DNA of 64,000 nt from Prolixibacteraceae bacterium UBA6029. GTDB lineage: Bacteria > Bacteroidota > Bacteroidia > Bacteroidales > Prolixibacteraceae. The notes under the pieces are model-generated. The model did not search any database. It was not told where the DNA came from and saw only the letters and a list, made by a program, of their open reading frames with translations. The DNA lies in assembly GCA_002429385.1 (NCBI GenBank), contig DIZL01000052.1, positions 35,827 to 99,826 on the forward strand. Reading direction: 5' to 3'. The translations under genes were made by a program, and so were the position numbers. Below are positions 10,933 through 19,444 of the stretch, piece by piece (position 1 is the stretch's first letter; each line of letters starts with the position of its first letter).

Positions 10933-11364
10933 CTAAGAATAAGAAGGGGTGTAATCCTCCACCAGGCAGATGGGGCATGATTTATTTTTGAATTTTTCTG
11001 AGTGGGATAACTTGTTGGTTGGGTGTATATGCTGTACAGAATCAGGCTTAAAAAGCATGACCACTTTTACTATTATACCAGAATTAAAATCAGTACAAAC
11101 GGCAAACAGTACCTTTCCGTTTTGAGTAGCTGAACTGGTCCATATCTGATTGCCAAAAACAACCGGGGAGGACCATGCTACTCCCCAAATCTCAGTTTTC
11201 CATAAAAAAGTATTGGTTTCACTCCAAGTGACTGGAGCATTTTAGCAAAGCGAATGCCCATCGGGATTGCTTCCTCGTAAATGGGTCCAATTTTCATGAC
11301 TTTGGGCAAATACAAGTGAAAAATTTAGGACAAAAAGCAGAAAGGTTGAAAGTTTCAGGTTCAT
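10933..11364 (-). pseudogene. Decayed PQQ-like beta-propeller protein gene
   Basis: Reading from ATG 11364 there is a signal peptide (MNLKLSTFLLFVLNFSLVFA), then HENWTHLRGSNPDGHS, an in-frame TAA at 11244..11242, and beyond it PVTWSETNTFLWKTEIWG, AWSSPVVFGNQIW and LFAVCTDFNSG. These are the hallmark N-terminal blades of the outer-membrane-type PQQ-binding-like beta-propeller proteins, which normally exceed 400 residues. Similarity fades after HIHPTN (~11018), and a second stop follows at 10935..10933. The gene is therefore both interrupted and truncated. Confidence 0.75.
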
Positions 11365-11668
11365 TGGTAGTTATTTAGGAAGCGTGAAGATGCGATTTTT
11401 TATCAATTTATCGAAATATAGCTCTCCCAAAAAAATCAAATCTTCTTTACAACCGGCAGTTAACAAAGAATCGCATAGATATCAGATCATCAAGACGATG
11501 TCTGAATAAGAAACAGATTTTAATATACGAATTTTAATAGCGCATGTCGGAATCTCAAACGTTGGAATTATAAAACCCAGACAGCACGGAAAATATAAAT
11601 ACTTAAATATATTTTATTATTAATATTATTTATTACAATTACACGATAAAACACTAAAAAATCTTATT
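11365..11668. other. AT-rich intergenic region upstream of a lipoprotein gene
   Basis: About 300 bases between the dead propeller gene and the lipoprotein, which are divergently oriented. The last 90 bases before 11669 are extremely AT-rich and presumably carry the lipoprotein promoter. No defined box was identified. Confidence 0.4.
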
Positions 11669-12139
11669 ATGAAAAAATCTACTTTTTCCTTAATTTTATT
11701 TTTAAGCATTTCTACAATCTTTGTTTCGTGTACTAAAAAGCAAGTTGATCAACTTACGACACAATCAATGACAGCCAATATTGGCACCACAGCTTATACT
11801 GCGAAGGTGGTAGTTGGACAAAGTGATCCAAATCCCAATGCAGCTTGGGCAGGAAAAACAGAAGTTACTATCACTGGCAGCAATGGGAATAGCTATATTG
11901 TTGTAGCCATAATGAATTGGAATGAAAACAATCCCGCATTTGATTACAGTTTCAGCAGCCCCAATCAAACAGCAATCGGTGGATACAATTCCGGTTCAGG
12001 ATCTGATGATCCAATTGTATCAGGAACACTTCACCTGACAACAAGTTTTGCTGGTGTATACATAGAGGGGACTTTTGATTTTACCACACAAGCGGGAGTA
12101 CATGTAAGCAACGGATATTATTATGCAAAAATAAAGTAA
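11669..12139 (+). CDS. Small lipoprotein of unknown function
   Basis: A 156-residue protein with a lipoprotein signal peptide: charged start, hydrophobic core and lipobox IFVSC (Cys21), followed by acid-poor sequence. The mature part is a single beta-rich domain (SMTANIGTTAYTAKVVVG, VTITGSNGNSY, FDYSFSSPNQ, GTLHLTT, GTFDFTTQ). It resembles the many small Bacteroidota lipoproteins that open with an INGTxYxA-type strand (DUF6252-like), but I cannot assign a family firmly. It stands alone: a dead gene lies upstream and a strong hairpin 38 bases downstream. Confidence 0.7.
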   Translation: MKKSTFSLILFLSISTIFVSCTKKQVDQLTTQSMTANIGTTAYTAKVVVGQSDPNPNAAWAGKTEVTITGSNGNSYIVVAIMNWNENNPAFDYSFSSPNQTAIGGYNSGSGSDDPIVSGTLHLTTSFAGVYIEGTFDFTTQAGVHVSNGYYYAKIK

Positions 12140-12176
12140 TGTAGTCGGATGACGTCAGATATCGTTCTAACAGCAC

Positions 12177-12213
12177 AATCCTGAGTTTTCGAAATATCCG
12201 AAAACTCAGGATT
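12177..12213 (+). terminator. Perfect 15-bp hairpin after the lipoprotein gene
   Basis: Arms 12177-12191 (AATCCTGAGTTTTCG) and 12199-12213 are exact complements around a 7-base loop. It sits 37 bases after the lipoprotein stop codon. There is no U-run, as is common in this phylum. Confidence 0.6.
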
Positions 12214-12231
12214 GATAAAGAAGGTTAATTC

Positions 12232-12535
12232 GGCTCTATAACGTTTGGGGTGGGTAGCTTTCTTTTTCCATGGATATATGGTTGGTAAGGTTATTTTTTT
12301 TGAAAGAATCTTACTTTTTTTTATCAGATCTTAGTAACTTGATCAACCACTACAACCTAAATCTTATTTATCTTATGAAAATAGAGGCCAATTGTAAGAT
12401 AAATAAGATTGGGCTCTGGGGGCTTTGCAGGGTTACTAAGGTTGAATTAAAAAAAGTAAGATTTTTAATCCCGAATACTCGGGACTATTTATTTCTATGT
12501 TTATTACCTCTACCCACCCAAAACGTTATAGAGCC
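12232..12535. mobile_element. 304-bp MITE with 26-bp terminal inverted repeats and 8-bp target duplication
   Basis: Terminal inverted repeats 12232-12257 (GGCTCTATAACGTTT...) and 12510-12535 match at 25 of 26 positions. Immediately outside, GTTAATTC occurs at 12224-12231 and again at 12536-12543, a perfect 8-bp target-site duplication. Nothing inside codes for a transposase, so this is a non-autonomous element. GG-starting repeats of this length with an 8-bp duplication are typical of ISL3-like elements; that assignment is an inference. The element carries one copy of the nested palindrome family described at 12306-12465. Confidence 0.85.
12306..12465. repeat. Nested palindrome repeat, copy A (inside the MITE)
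   Basis: Three concentric inverted repeats: outer AATCTTACTTTTTT / AAAAAAGTAAGATT, middle CTTAGTAAC (12330-12338) / GTTACTAAG (12432-12440), inner AATCTTATTTATCTTA (12360-12375) / its complement (12395-12410). The same three-layer design recurs at 16975-17153 and, more diverged, at 29165-29435. Confidence 0.8.
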
Positions 12536-12589
12536 GTTAATTCTGATAATAAAGACTATAAATAGCCGTAGAATTCGATCAATTCATTG

Positions 12590-14044
12590 TTAGTGTATAT
12601 TTTCAAGGACATCGACCAATAGTTTCCAGAATTTATCCACCGTTACAATACTGATTCGTTCGTCAGGCGAATGTGCTCCGCGAATGGTCGGGCCAAAGGA
12701 AACCATATCGAGTTCCGGGTATTTTTCAAGAAACAAGCCACATTCGAGACCAGCATGAATGGATTTAATCAGTGGCTCATTGCCAAAAAGCTTTTTATAG
12801 GATTTGGCCGCAATTTTTGCAACAGCTGAATCCGGATTTGGGATCCATCCCGGATAACCATCCGAATGTGCGACCTGTGCTCCGGCCAATAACATGAGCG
12901 ACTCAATCATTGTGGCAGCCATGTATTTCCGGCTGTCGATTTCGCTACGCTGACTGGTCGTTACCGCTATCTGATTATTTTCTGTAAATTTCACAGAAGC
13001 CAGATTTGTCGATGTTTCAACCATGCCAGGCATCCGGCTGCTCATTTCCAGGACGCCATGCGGGCAGGCAGCGATTAACTTCAACAAGCGGGACTGGCAA
13101 TCCTGATCAATTACAAATTCAGGCAGATTGACTGATTGGTGTTGTAATTTCAGGTTGGGTTCAGAAATTTCGTATTCAAATTCCATTTCAGTGGAAAAGA
13201 CATTCCATTCCACAATGAGGTTTTCCTTCTGTGAATGAGGAAGAACCACCACAGCGAATGCCTCACGGGCTATGGCATTGCGAAGATTTCCACCATTAAA
13301 TGCGGCAATTCTTACTTTCATTTTCCCGGCTGCATCCTGCAAAAAACGATTCAGGATTTTATTGGCATTGCCGCGGTTTTTATTGATATCATCACCCGAA
13401 TGGCCACCCATAAGACCTTTCACTTCAAGTTTTATGGCAAAGGAACCAGCAGGCGGAACTTCCGGAGAATAATTTAAAATTCCAACCGTATCAATTCCAC
13501 CGGCACAGCCAATAAATAATTCGCCCTCATCCTCCGAGTCCAGGTTTAGCAGGGTATACCCGCTTAAAAATCCAGCCTGCAAGGCAAAGGCTCCGGAAAG
13601 ACCGGTCTCTTCATCGACGGTAAATAAACACTCAATTGGACCGTGAGACAAATTGGCAGCCGTAAGCACAGCCATCTGAGCAGCCATGCCAATGCCATCA
13701 TCAGATCCAAGAGTTGTTCCTTCTGCCCTCACCCAGCCATCATCGACAAAAGCTTTGATCGCATCGGATTCGAAATCATGCAGGGTATCACTGTTTTTTT
13801 CGCAAACCATGTCAATGTGCGACTGCAGGATGACCACCTGATCCTTTTCGCGACCTGGAGTGGCTGGTTTGTGGATGAGCACATTACCGATCTGGTCCTG
13901 ACTGGCCTTCAGTTCATGTTTCTCAGCAAAATCCAACAAAAACCGGATGATCTTTTCTTCCTTTTTTGAAGGGCGTGGAATCTGGCAAATATCTTCGAAG
14001 TAGCTCCACAAAGGCTGTGGAGACAGCTTGTTTAAATGTTTCAT
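12590..14044 (-). CDS. pepD: Aminoacyl-histidine dipeptidase (cytosol nonspecific dipeptidase, M20C)
   Basis: A 484-residue cytosolic zinc dipeptidase of the M20 family. It hydrolyses dipeptides, including those with N-terminal residues ahead of His. The metal and catalytic motifs are visible: HIDMVCEK (His ligand and catalytic Asp), GTTLGSDDGIGMA (bridging Asp), TVDEETGLSGA (catalytic Glu and ligand), NLDSEDEGE (Asp ligand), and the C-terminal IHAGLECGLF His ligand. GLMGGHSGDDI is the lid-domain signature. I chose Met at 14044, which gives the usual family length of ~485; an upstream ATG at 14077 would add 11 atypical residues. It is followed on the same strand by nothing for 330 bases except the MITE. 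Confidence 0.93.
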   Translation of the reverse strand: MKHLNKLSPQPLWSYFEDICQIPRPSKKEEKIIRFLLDFAEKHELKASQDQIGNVLIHKPATPGREKDQVVILQSHIDMVCEKNSDTLHDFESDAIKAFVDDGWVRAEGTTLGSDDGIGMAAQMAVLTAANLSHGPIECLFTVDEETGLSGAFALQAGFLSGYTLLNLDSEDEGELFIGCAGGIDTVGILNYSPEVPPAGSFAIKLEVKGLMGGHSGDDINKNRGNANKILNRFLQDAAGKMKVRIAAFNGGNLRNAIAREAFAVVVLPHSQKENLIVEWNVFSTEMEFEYEISEPNLKLQHQSVNLPEFVIDQDCQSRLLKLIAACPHGVLEMSSRMPGMVETSTNLASVKFTENNQIAVTTSQRSEIDSRKYMAATMIESLMLLAGAQVAHSDGYPGWIPNPDSAVAKIAAKSYKKLFGNEPLIKSIHAGLECGLFLEKYPELDMVSFGPTIRGAHSPDERISIVTVDKFWKLLVDVLENIH

Positions 14045-14190
14045 ATGTTCTGTTTTTCGACAGTCTAAATTTACCAAATATTTTGATAATTCCGAAAGGT
14101 AATAGATATAAAGAATCCACTGTTTTAGAAGTCTGGATTCTTAATTTTACAAATTGTCCAACTTTTTTATGAATGCACTAATTCATAGCC

Positions 14191-14970
14191 TTACAATCTT
14201 TCCAATCGTTTTGCTTCATCCCATATAACATCCATTTCTGCCAGACTCATTTTCTTCAAGTCCTTCCCCTTTTGTAAGGTTTGACTCTCGAGGTAATTAA
14301 ACCGTTTGATAAACTTTAGATTCGTGCGCTCCAATGCCGTTTCAGGATCAATTCCATACAACCGGGCAGCATTTACCATGGCAAAAAACAGATCGCCAAA
14401 TTCACCTTCTATCTTGTCTTTATCCACATTCTCAATTTCAACACACAATTCATAGATTTCTTCTTTCACTTTGTCCCAAACCTGCTCCTTGTATTCCCAA
14501 TCGAACCCTACCCCACTTGCTTTTTCCTGAATCCGGTTTGCCTTGACCATCGAAGGCATAGCTGCCGGAACACCTTCCAGTACCCGGGTATTCCCGCCTT
14601 TTTCAGACAGCTTCAATGTTTCCCAGTTTTGTTCAACTTCACGTGCATTGGCAACATCAACCTCTCCAAAGACATGGGGATGACGGTAAATCAGTTTTTC
14701 GTTGATGGAATTCAGCACATCAGCCATATCGAAAGCGCCCTTTTCGGAACCAATCTTTGCATAAAAAACGATATGCAGCATAAGGTCTCCCAGTTCCTTT
14801 TTGATTCCATTCAAATCATTATTAAGAATGGCATCGGCCAGTTCATAAGTCTCTTCAATGGTCAGCTTTCGAAGAGACTCAAGCGTTTGCTCCCTGTCCC
14901 ACGGACATTTCTTACGCAACTCGTCCATGATCTCCAACAGACGGGCAAAAGCAATCAGTTTATTGTTCAT
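14191..14970 (-). CDS. mazG: Nucleoside triphosphate pyrophosphohydrolase MazG
   Basis: A 259-residue, full-length MazG with tandem all-alpha NTP-PPase domains. The first has KLTIEETYELADAI and KKELGDLMLHIVFYA, the Mg-binding EExxE...ExxD arrangement. The second repeats it (VKEEIYELCVEI, EGEFGDLFFAMVNAARLYG). It hydrolyses NTPs and dNTPs to NMP and PPi, as house-cleaning. Segments CPWDREQT and IYRHPHVFG are family signatures. It is a single gene with 146 bases to pepD. Confidence 0.95.
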   Translation of the reverse strand: MNNKLIAFARLLEIMDELRKKCPWDREQTLESLRKLTIEETYELADAILNNDLNGIKKELGDLMLHIVFYAKIGSEKGAFDMADVLNSINEKLIYRHPHVFGEVDVANAREVEQNWETLKLSEKGGNTRVLEGVPAAMPSMVKANRIQEKASGVGFDWEYKEQVWDKVKEEIYELCVEIENVDKDKIEGEFGDLFFAMVNAARLYGIDPETALERTNLKFIKRFNYLESQTLQKGKDLKKMSLAEMDVIWDEAKRLERL

Positions 14971-15202
14971 TTTTTATGCTATTATCTTTGTATTACACAC
15001 ACATCAGTTCATTCTCTTATTTCACCTGGATTTATAGTGTTCAAATCTGTAATAATTTTACAGTCCTCAATATTTCCGGCAGTCAAAGTTAGAAATTTGA
15101 CGAACGAATCAAGTAATACATGTACCCCAAATATATATTTTTGAAAATCCTTTAACCAGGAGAAATGGCATTCCTTTCCCAAACCATTATTTATCAACCC
15201 AT

Positions 15203-16519
15203 TTATTCTTTCAGAACGACTTTCGGATGTCGTGTCCTTAAGTTTTCGACAAACGCTATCTCTTCGATTGCGGTAAGTAAAAATCCATTGTACTGCATAA
15301 AATGTTCTTTTCGTTTGCGGATATACGAAAAATGGAAAGGTGAGCTTAATTCAAAAGTAGCTTTATATATTTCACTGTAAGCATCCGGGTTCTGTGCAAT
15401 AGCTTCTGCAATAAACAGATCCATGCTTCTTCTCATGAGCGATTTAAACAAATCGATGTGCTGACCGTCAAAAAACTCAAGGCTTTTCATGATCTGTTCT
15501 CCAAACCAATATGTTTTGTTTACTTTATCGTCGAGTGGCGCCAATCTATGCTCTTTTGAAAAGACCGTCATCAACCCGGTATTCTGATCTTCTTCAACAT
15601 CCTGAATATCATCCAATAACTGAAGATAGGCGCCATATCCGAATAAAAAGTATCGTTGTGCCTCGGTTAGACGACCTGCAACAAGATATCCATCAGCTAC
15701 AACAGACGCTCCTCCCTTGGTCAGACAAATTTTCAGGACTTCCCGGTAGGACATTGAATCTGAATCATGGATCAGATATAAACTCCTGGTTTGAGCCTCA
15801 TGAATACCCAGCAAGCTTTCAAAAACCTCAGGGAAGTCAACTCTGGAATATTGTTCTTCAATCATTTCAACCAATCGAAAGATTGCTATTTCTGTTTTTG
15901 TTGATGCTTCCAGTTTAATTCCTGAAAGACGGTCGCGAAAACGTTTACTAAAAACCATCTTTTCAAATCCTGAGATATTCGGATCATCAATAATATTGTC
16001 AGAATATGGATACAGCATACTGTATGCAAAAATGGAATCAGTCAGTTGCATAGGAATTCCCATAATCAATTGCAAACCGTTCATAATCCATACATTACGG
16101 CATGCCTGAAATATATCGTGAAATGATAAATCCGCATCAAAAGCACGGGCCTGACGTACAAAAGTCCGGGTAACTTCAATCAATTCATCAGAAAACATCA
16201 TTTCAAGCTGGCTTTCAGTAAAATCGAGTCCGTCACGTAAGAATTCACGGGTTCGTTCAAGAAACAAACGTTTATCAAATCCAGCCAGCAATTTTCTCTT
16301 CGATCTTTCTTTCCGGAATGACTTAATCAATTTAAGAAACTGATCTAAAACCAGTTCTTTTTGCAGTTTCTCTTCGTCGTTGTATGATTTTGGAAAATCC
16401 GGCAATCCGGTAGAGCATCTGTCCCATAAGGCTGAATACTGTTCTGTATAGTTTTGCATCTGTATTGCTTGTTCTGTTTTAGATGCTGAAAGTTCATTAT
16501 TTAAAATTGAATATTGCAA
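15203..16519 (-). CDS. Class 1 isoprenoid-biosynthesis-fold protein (prenyl/terpene-synthase-like)
   Basis: A 438-residue, largely alpha-helical protein. Two acidic motifs fit trans-prenyltransferase/terpene-synthase catalytic Asp clusters: YSDNIIDDP (~174-179) and LLDDIQDVEED (~303-311). They are about 130 residues apart, as in enzymes that bind diphosphate through three Mg ions. Unlike canonical polyprenyl synthases it lacks DDxxD(x)2-4 in the first motif and carries a long N-terminus, so the substrate is unknown. The family occurs across Bacteroidota. Start: 16519 gives an uncharacteristic 20-residue lead; Met21 (16459, MQNYTEQYSALW) is equally possible. It stands alone, divergent from the tRNA gene. 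Confidence 0.72.
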   Translation of the reverse strand: MQYSILNNELSASKTEQAIQMQNYTEQYSALWDRCSTGLPDFPKSYNDEEKLQKELVLDQFLKLIKSFRKERSKRKLLAGFDKRLFLERTREFLRDGLDFTESQLEMMFSDELIEVTRTFVRQARAFDADLSFHDIFQACRNVWIMNGLQLIMGIPMQLTDSIFAYSMLYPYSDNIIDDPNISGFEKMVFSKRFRDRLSGIKLEASTKTEIAIFRLVEMIEEQYSRVDFPEVFESLLGIHEAQTRSLYLIHDSDSMSYREVLKICLTKGGASVVADGYLVAGRLTEAQRYFLFGYGAYLQLLDDIQDVEEDQNTGLMTVFSKEHRLAPLDDKVNKTYWFGEQIMKSLEFFDGQHIDLFKSLMRRSMDLFIAEAIAQNPDAYSEIYKATFELSSPFHFSYIRKRKEHFMQYNGFLLTAIEEIAFVENLRTRHPKVVLKE

Positions 16520-16672
16520 TATAAAACGACCAGTACCTGTTTTTTACCGATAAACGATGGATGGTTTAATGTTAACATACTGATCCCAATTGATTAAGCA
16601 AAATAAAATACCTGTCAATCACATTTTTGATATTTTATGTATGAAAACCATATGTCAGAAGTTAAAAATTTC

Positions 16673-16680
16673 TATATTTG
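16673..16680 (+). promoter_or_regulatory. -7 promoter box for tRNA-Leu
   Basis: TATATTTG fits the Bacteroidota -7 consensus TAnnTTTG exactly and lies 24 bases before the mature tRNA. Confidence 0.6.
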
Positions 16681-16704
16681 CTGCGCTTTAAACGAAAAGC
16701 AAAT

Positions 16705-16788
16705 GCCCAGATGGTGAAATCGGTAGACACGCTAGTTTCAGGGACTAGTGCTCGTAAGGGTGTGCAAGTTCGAGTCTTGTTCTGGGCA
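16705..16788 (+). tRNA. tRNA-Leu (CAG)
   Basis: An 84-base class II tRNA. The acceptor GCCCAGA (16705-16711) pairs with TCTGGGC (16781-16787), and the discriminator is A. The anticodon arm is CTAGT-TTCAGGG-ACTAG with anticodon CAG. The variable arm is TGCTCGTAAGGGTGT and the T-arm loop is TTCGAGT. CCA is not encoded. Confidence 0.95.
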
Positions 16789-16803
16789 CTTATCGAAAAA
16801 TAA

Positions 16804-16835
16804 AAACCGTCGAAGATCAATATCTTCAGCGGTTT
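16804..16835 (+). terminator. Terminator after tRNA-Leu
   Basis: AAACCG (16804-16809) pairs with CGGTTT (16830-16835) around a second GAAGA/TCTTC stem, followed by an AT-rich tail (ATTATTTT). It begins 16 bases after the tRNA. Confidence 0.65.
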
Positions 16836-16974
16836 ATTATTTTAATACAGATCACTATTCATACCACCACAATAATCCAATTATTGTTTAGCTATAAAAA
16901 ACGGATCACATGACAATGTTGTGGAGTCCCGGCTAGCCGGGATCAAAACCAATATTCAGGTATGTTTTTTCTGA

Positions 16975-17153
16975 AAAAATCTTACTTTTCTGAAAAAATC
17001 TTAGTAACTTGGATCAGCCCCGCAACCTTAATCTTATCTATCTTATGAAAATAGTCCCGATAGTTATCAGGATTGTTTTCATAAGATAGATAAGATTAAG
17101 GTTGCGGGGCATTGCCTTGTTACTAAGGTTGAATTAAAAAAAGTAAGATTTTT
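16975..17153. repeat. Nested palindrome repeat, copy B (with perfect 34-bp inner stem)
   Basis: Outer arms AAAAATCTTACTTTT (16975-16989) / complement (17139-17153); middle CTTAGTAAC (17000-17008) / GTTACTAAG (17119-17127); inner 34-bp perfect arms 17018-17051 and 17076-17109, starting CCCCGCAACCTTAATC. The loop holds a degenerate TCCCGAT...ATCAGGA palindrome. A separate perfect 16-bp palindrome, TCCCGGCTAGCCGGGA, lies just upstream at 16927-16942. No coding capacity. Confidence 0.9.
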
Positions 17154-17368
17154 AAAAACTCACCATAGACTTTGCTTTCCCCACAACAATATTATTTGAT
17201 CCTAAAAACCCTCACAATTGAATTATTAAAATACTTCAGGTCTATACCAATTCCATAGATTAAATACAGTTTACGGTTGTTTTAAATACAAAATGTCAGG
17301 ACTTAGTATTTATACAGTACTAAAACAGTACTTAAACTAAGGCGTTGACCTATCTTTATTAAAGCTTT

Positions 17369-17791
17369 GTGGCTAAAATCAGACGTAACATCGGTGAACT
17401 GGTTTCAGGCAAAATTGGTAAGGTCATTTTCGTTCAAATGCGGTGTAAAAGTTATGTAAGAGCAGCTCCGGAACGGACAAAAAATAATTGGTCTGAAGCT
17501 CAGCTTTTATACAGGGCAAGAATGAGTGCAATTGCGGCCTTATGGCGCTCGGTTAATTGCGATGGTATGAACGCGGCATGGAATCTCGCTGCAGAAAATA
17601 TGAACGGTTATGCCTGGTTCATCAAAAAAAAAATGAACGCTCTTCATATTGATGGCACGCTGACCAGTCCTTCTTTGATCCAGGTCATTGACGGTTCTTT
17701 GGCTGTTCAGCAGTTGATCCCGATCCCGATCCCGATAGCTATCGGGACTATCGGGACTGCACCAGCCGGGTGTTTTTATCAATTTGAATAA
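17369..17791 (+). CDS. DUF6266-type protein truncated by a palindromic repeat
   Basis: A 140-residue ORF from a GTG start. Its first ~110 residues are homologous to the intact 213-residue protein at 61415-62056: MAKI, VSGKIG, YVR, P.R...WS..Q, and a W-LA.E.MNGY..F block followed by DG-LT-P--IQ. This is the DUF6266 family of Bacteroidota, function unknown. The frame then runs into LIPIPIPIAIGTIG, encoded by a TCCCGATAGCTATCGGGA palindrome (17724-17741) plus half copies, and stops soon after. The C-terminal half of the domain is missing, so it is probably non-functional. Confidence 0.65.
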   Translation: MAKIRRNIGELVSGKIGKVIFVQMRCKSYVRAAPERTKNNWSEAQLLYRARMSAIAALWRSVNCDGMNAAWNLAAENMNGYAWFIKKKMNALHIDGTLTSPSLIQVIDGSLAVQQLIPIPIPIAIGTIGTAPAGCFYQFE

Positions 17792-17961
17792 CTACAGATC
17801 ATTCTACAGGTGCGACTACTCATGAACCTAATGATAGTTCAAATGTTAATAGTGCTTTAAAACATACACAAATACATATAAATAAGGTTGAAGATTCAGT
17901 TTGTTGACAACAAATAGTATAGTTTTGCGTAAGCTAATAGTAAACTAATAGTAAAAAAAAC

Positions 17962-18513
17962 ATGAACGGATTCAGTTTCGATGAAGAAAAGGCTGTAAAC
18001 GTTGTACTTTTCATTTTACAGAAACTTGGAAAAGTTAATCGCCATCTGTTAGCTAAAATATTGTATTTTGCTGATCAGAAGCATTTAATTCAATATGGTA
18101 GGCCAATTTTGGGCGATACGTACATCAGAATGGATTTTGGACCAGTTCCATCCGGAGTATACGATGGAATTAAAGCTGTTGATTCAAGTCCGTTCGGATA
18201 CGATTTATTCCGGGAGTCTATAAAAACATCAGGGAAAATGATGATTTTACCCAAGAAATCGCCTGACATGGATGTAATTTCTGAATCAGAGATTAAATGC
18301 CTCAATGAATCTATTGATGAAAATAAAGACCTCGGTTTTAATCAACTAATCGAGAAATCTCATTCTTCAGCCTGGAACAATACTTCGCCAAACGGCAAGA
18401 TTTCAATCAAAAATATAGCACTTGAGGGAGGAGCCGATAAGGATATGCTGGATCATATTATTGATAATATTCATGATTTAGAACTATCCAGACATTATGG
18501 GCTCATTGGCTGA
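17962..18513 (+). CDS. Panacea-domain (SocA-like, DUF4065) antitoxin candidate
   Basis: A 183-residue protein. The N-terminal ~130 residues carry the Panacea/SocA-like signature: helical opening NVVLFILQKLGKVNRHLLAKILYFADQKHL, then YGRPILGDTYIRMDFGPVPSGVYD, with the characteristic FGPVP turn. Panacea domains act as versatile antitoxins that neutralise many unrelated toxins encoded next to them. The stop lies 17 bases inside the next gene, so the two are translationally coupled. That partner would be the toxin. No membrane or signal segment. Confidence 0.78.
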   Translation: MNGFSFDEEKAVNVVLFILQKLGKVNRHLLAKILYFADQKHLIQYGRPILGDTYIRMDFGPVPSGVYDGIKAVDSSPFGYDLFRESIKTSGKMMILPKKSPDMDVISESEIKCLNESIDENKDLGFNQLIEKSHSSAWNNTSPNGKISIKNIALEGGADKDMLDHIIDNIHDLELSRHYGLIG

Positions 18514-18952
18514 TGCTTTTCCTGATGACATAAGAAATCAATATGCAGAATCACAGATAGAATGTGGTTCTGTTATTTTTTTACGTGATCCGATTGCCGG
18601 GAAACATAAGTTTCATGTTATTGTTGGATTTGATGGAGAAAGAGTCCTGGCTGCTACAGTCAGAATAAATTCAGAAATTAACGAAAACATATATAATACT
18701 CCTGAAAAAAGAAGTATGTGTCATCCAGTTTCTCCTGATACATTACCTTTCCTTGATCATGATTCGTTTATTCCATGTGATCAAATTATCGAATGGAACC
18801 GTAAAGTAATAGTTTCATTAATCAAATCTGATTCATCTATAGTTTTAGGAGTATTACCAATAGATGAACTGGAGATTGTTCAACTTAAAATAGCAACTGC
18901 ACCAACCATTTCTTTGAGAACTAAGAGAAAGTTTGGTCTCGTATTTGAATAG
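18497..18952 (+). CDS. Putative toxin partner of the Panacea protein (PemK/MazF-like beta barrel suspected)
   Basis: A 151-residue protein that starts inside the Panacea gene. The core (ECGSVIFLRDPIAGKHKFHV, IVGFDGERVLAATVRINSE) has the arrangement of the SH3-like barrel of PemK/MazF-type endoribonucleases, where a GxVxxx-KxHxxVVV opening is typical. The family match is weak and catalytic residues cannot be named. The context (17-base overlap, Panacea upstream) argues for a toxin role. A non-toxin fellow-traveller remains possible. Confidence 0.5.
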   Translation: MGSLADAFPDDIRNQYAESQIECGSVIFLRDPIAGKHKFHVIVGFDGERVLAATVRINSEINENIYNTPEKRSMCHPVSPDTLPFLDHDSFIPCDQIIEWNRKVIVSLIKSDSSIVLGVLPIDELEIVQLKIATAPTISLRTKRKFGLVFE

Positions 18953-19444
18953 ATTAAACAATCTGGAACAACTTCGTTATAGAAACAGTTGGTCGGGAAA
19001 ATGGTTTAGAAACCGGATCAAAGATCCGCAGTTAAAAGGTGCAGATAGTCGGTATGAATACCAATCCTTCACGCAATTGAAGCGAACCTGACCCCAAACG
19101 GATGGTTTAGCTCCCCACGCATACTCCTTGATTCAACAACACGAACCAAAAGGAAGATCATTTCCCTCCTGGATATTGAAAAATTTGCCGAGGGAGGGAA
19201 TTTTTTTAAATGTACATGTTCTTAATAAGATTTGGAAAATTAGTTCAATCAATTGATGATATTGTTTTTTTAAGGAAAATCGGAAAATAATTAGAATATT
19301 ATTGTTTATTTAAATGGGGAATGAGTAGATTTGAAGGGAAAGTAAAATAGAGTTGGGAAAGGAGTATAAAATTCACGCCTTATAATAGTTATCGGCAACC
19401 CAAAAGGACAGATAGCAATATATGAACCTCAGAAATATAACAAT
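18953..19444. other. Intergenic region between the Panacea pair and the TIR/NDT-like gene
   Basis: About 490 bases without a credible ORF. A CGGATC-AAA-GATCCG hairpin lies at 19014-19028 and a terminator at 19162-19207. The remainder is AT-rich with no recognised repeat. Confidence 0.5.
19162..19207 (+). terminator. Intrinsic terminator downstream of the Panacea pair
   Basis: TTCCCTCC (19162-19169) pairs with GGAGGGAA (19193-19200), followed directly by seven T residues. The loop is long (23 bases). Confidence 0.6.

Noticed and set aside
12270..12593. 107-codon plus-strand ORF
   Set aside because: It runs through the MITE and its nested palindrome, with low-complexity composition and no recognisable domain.
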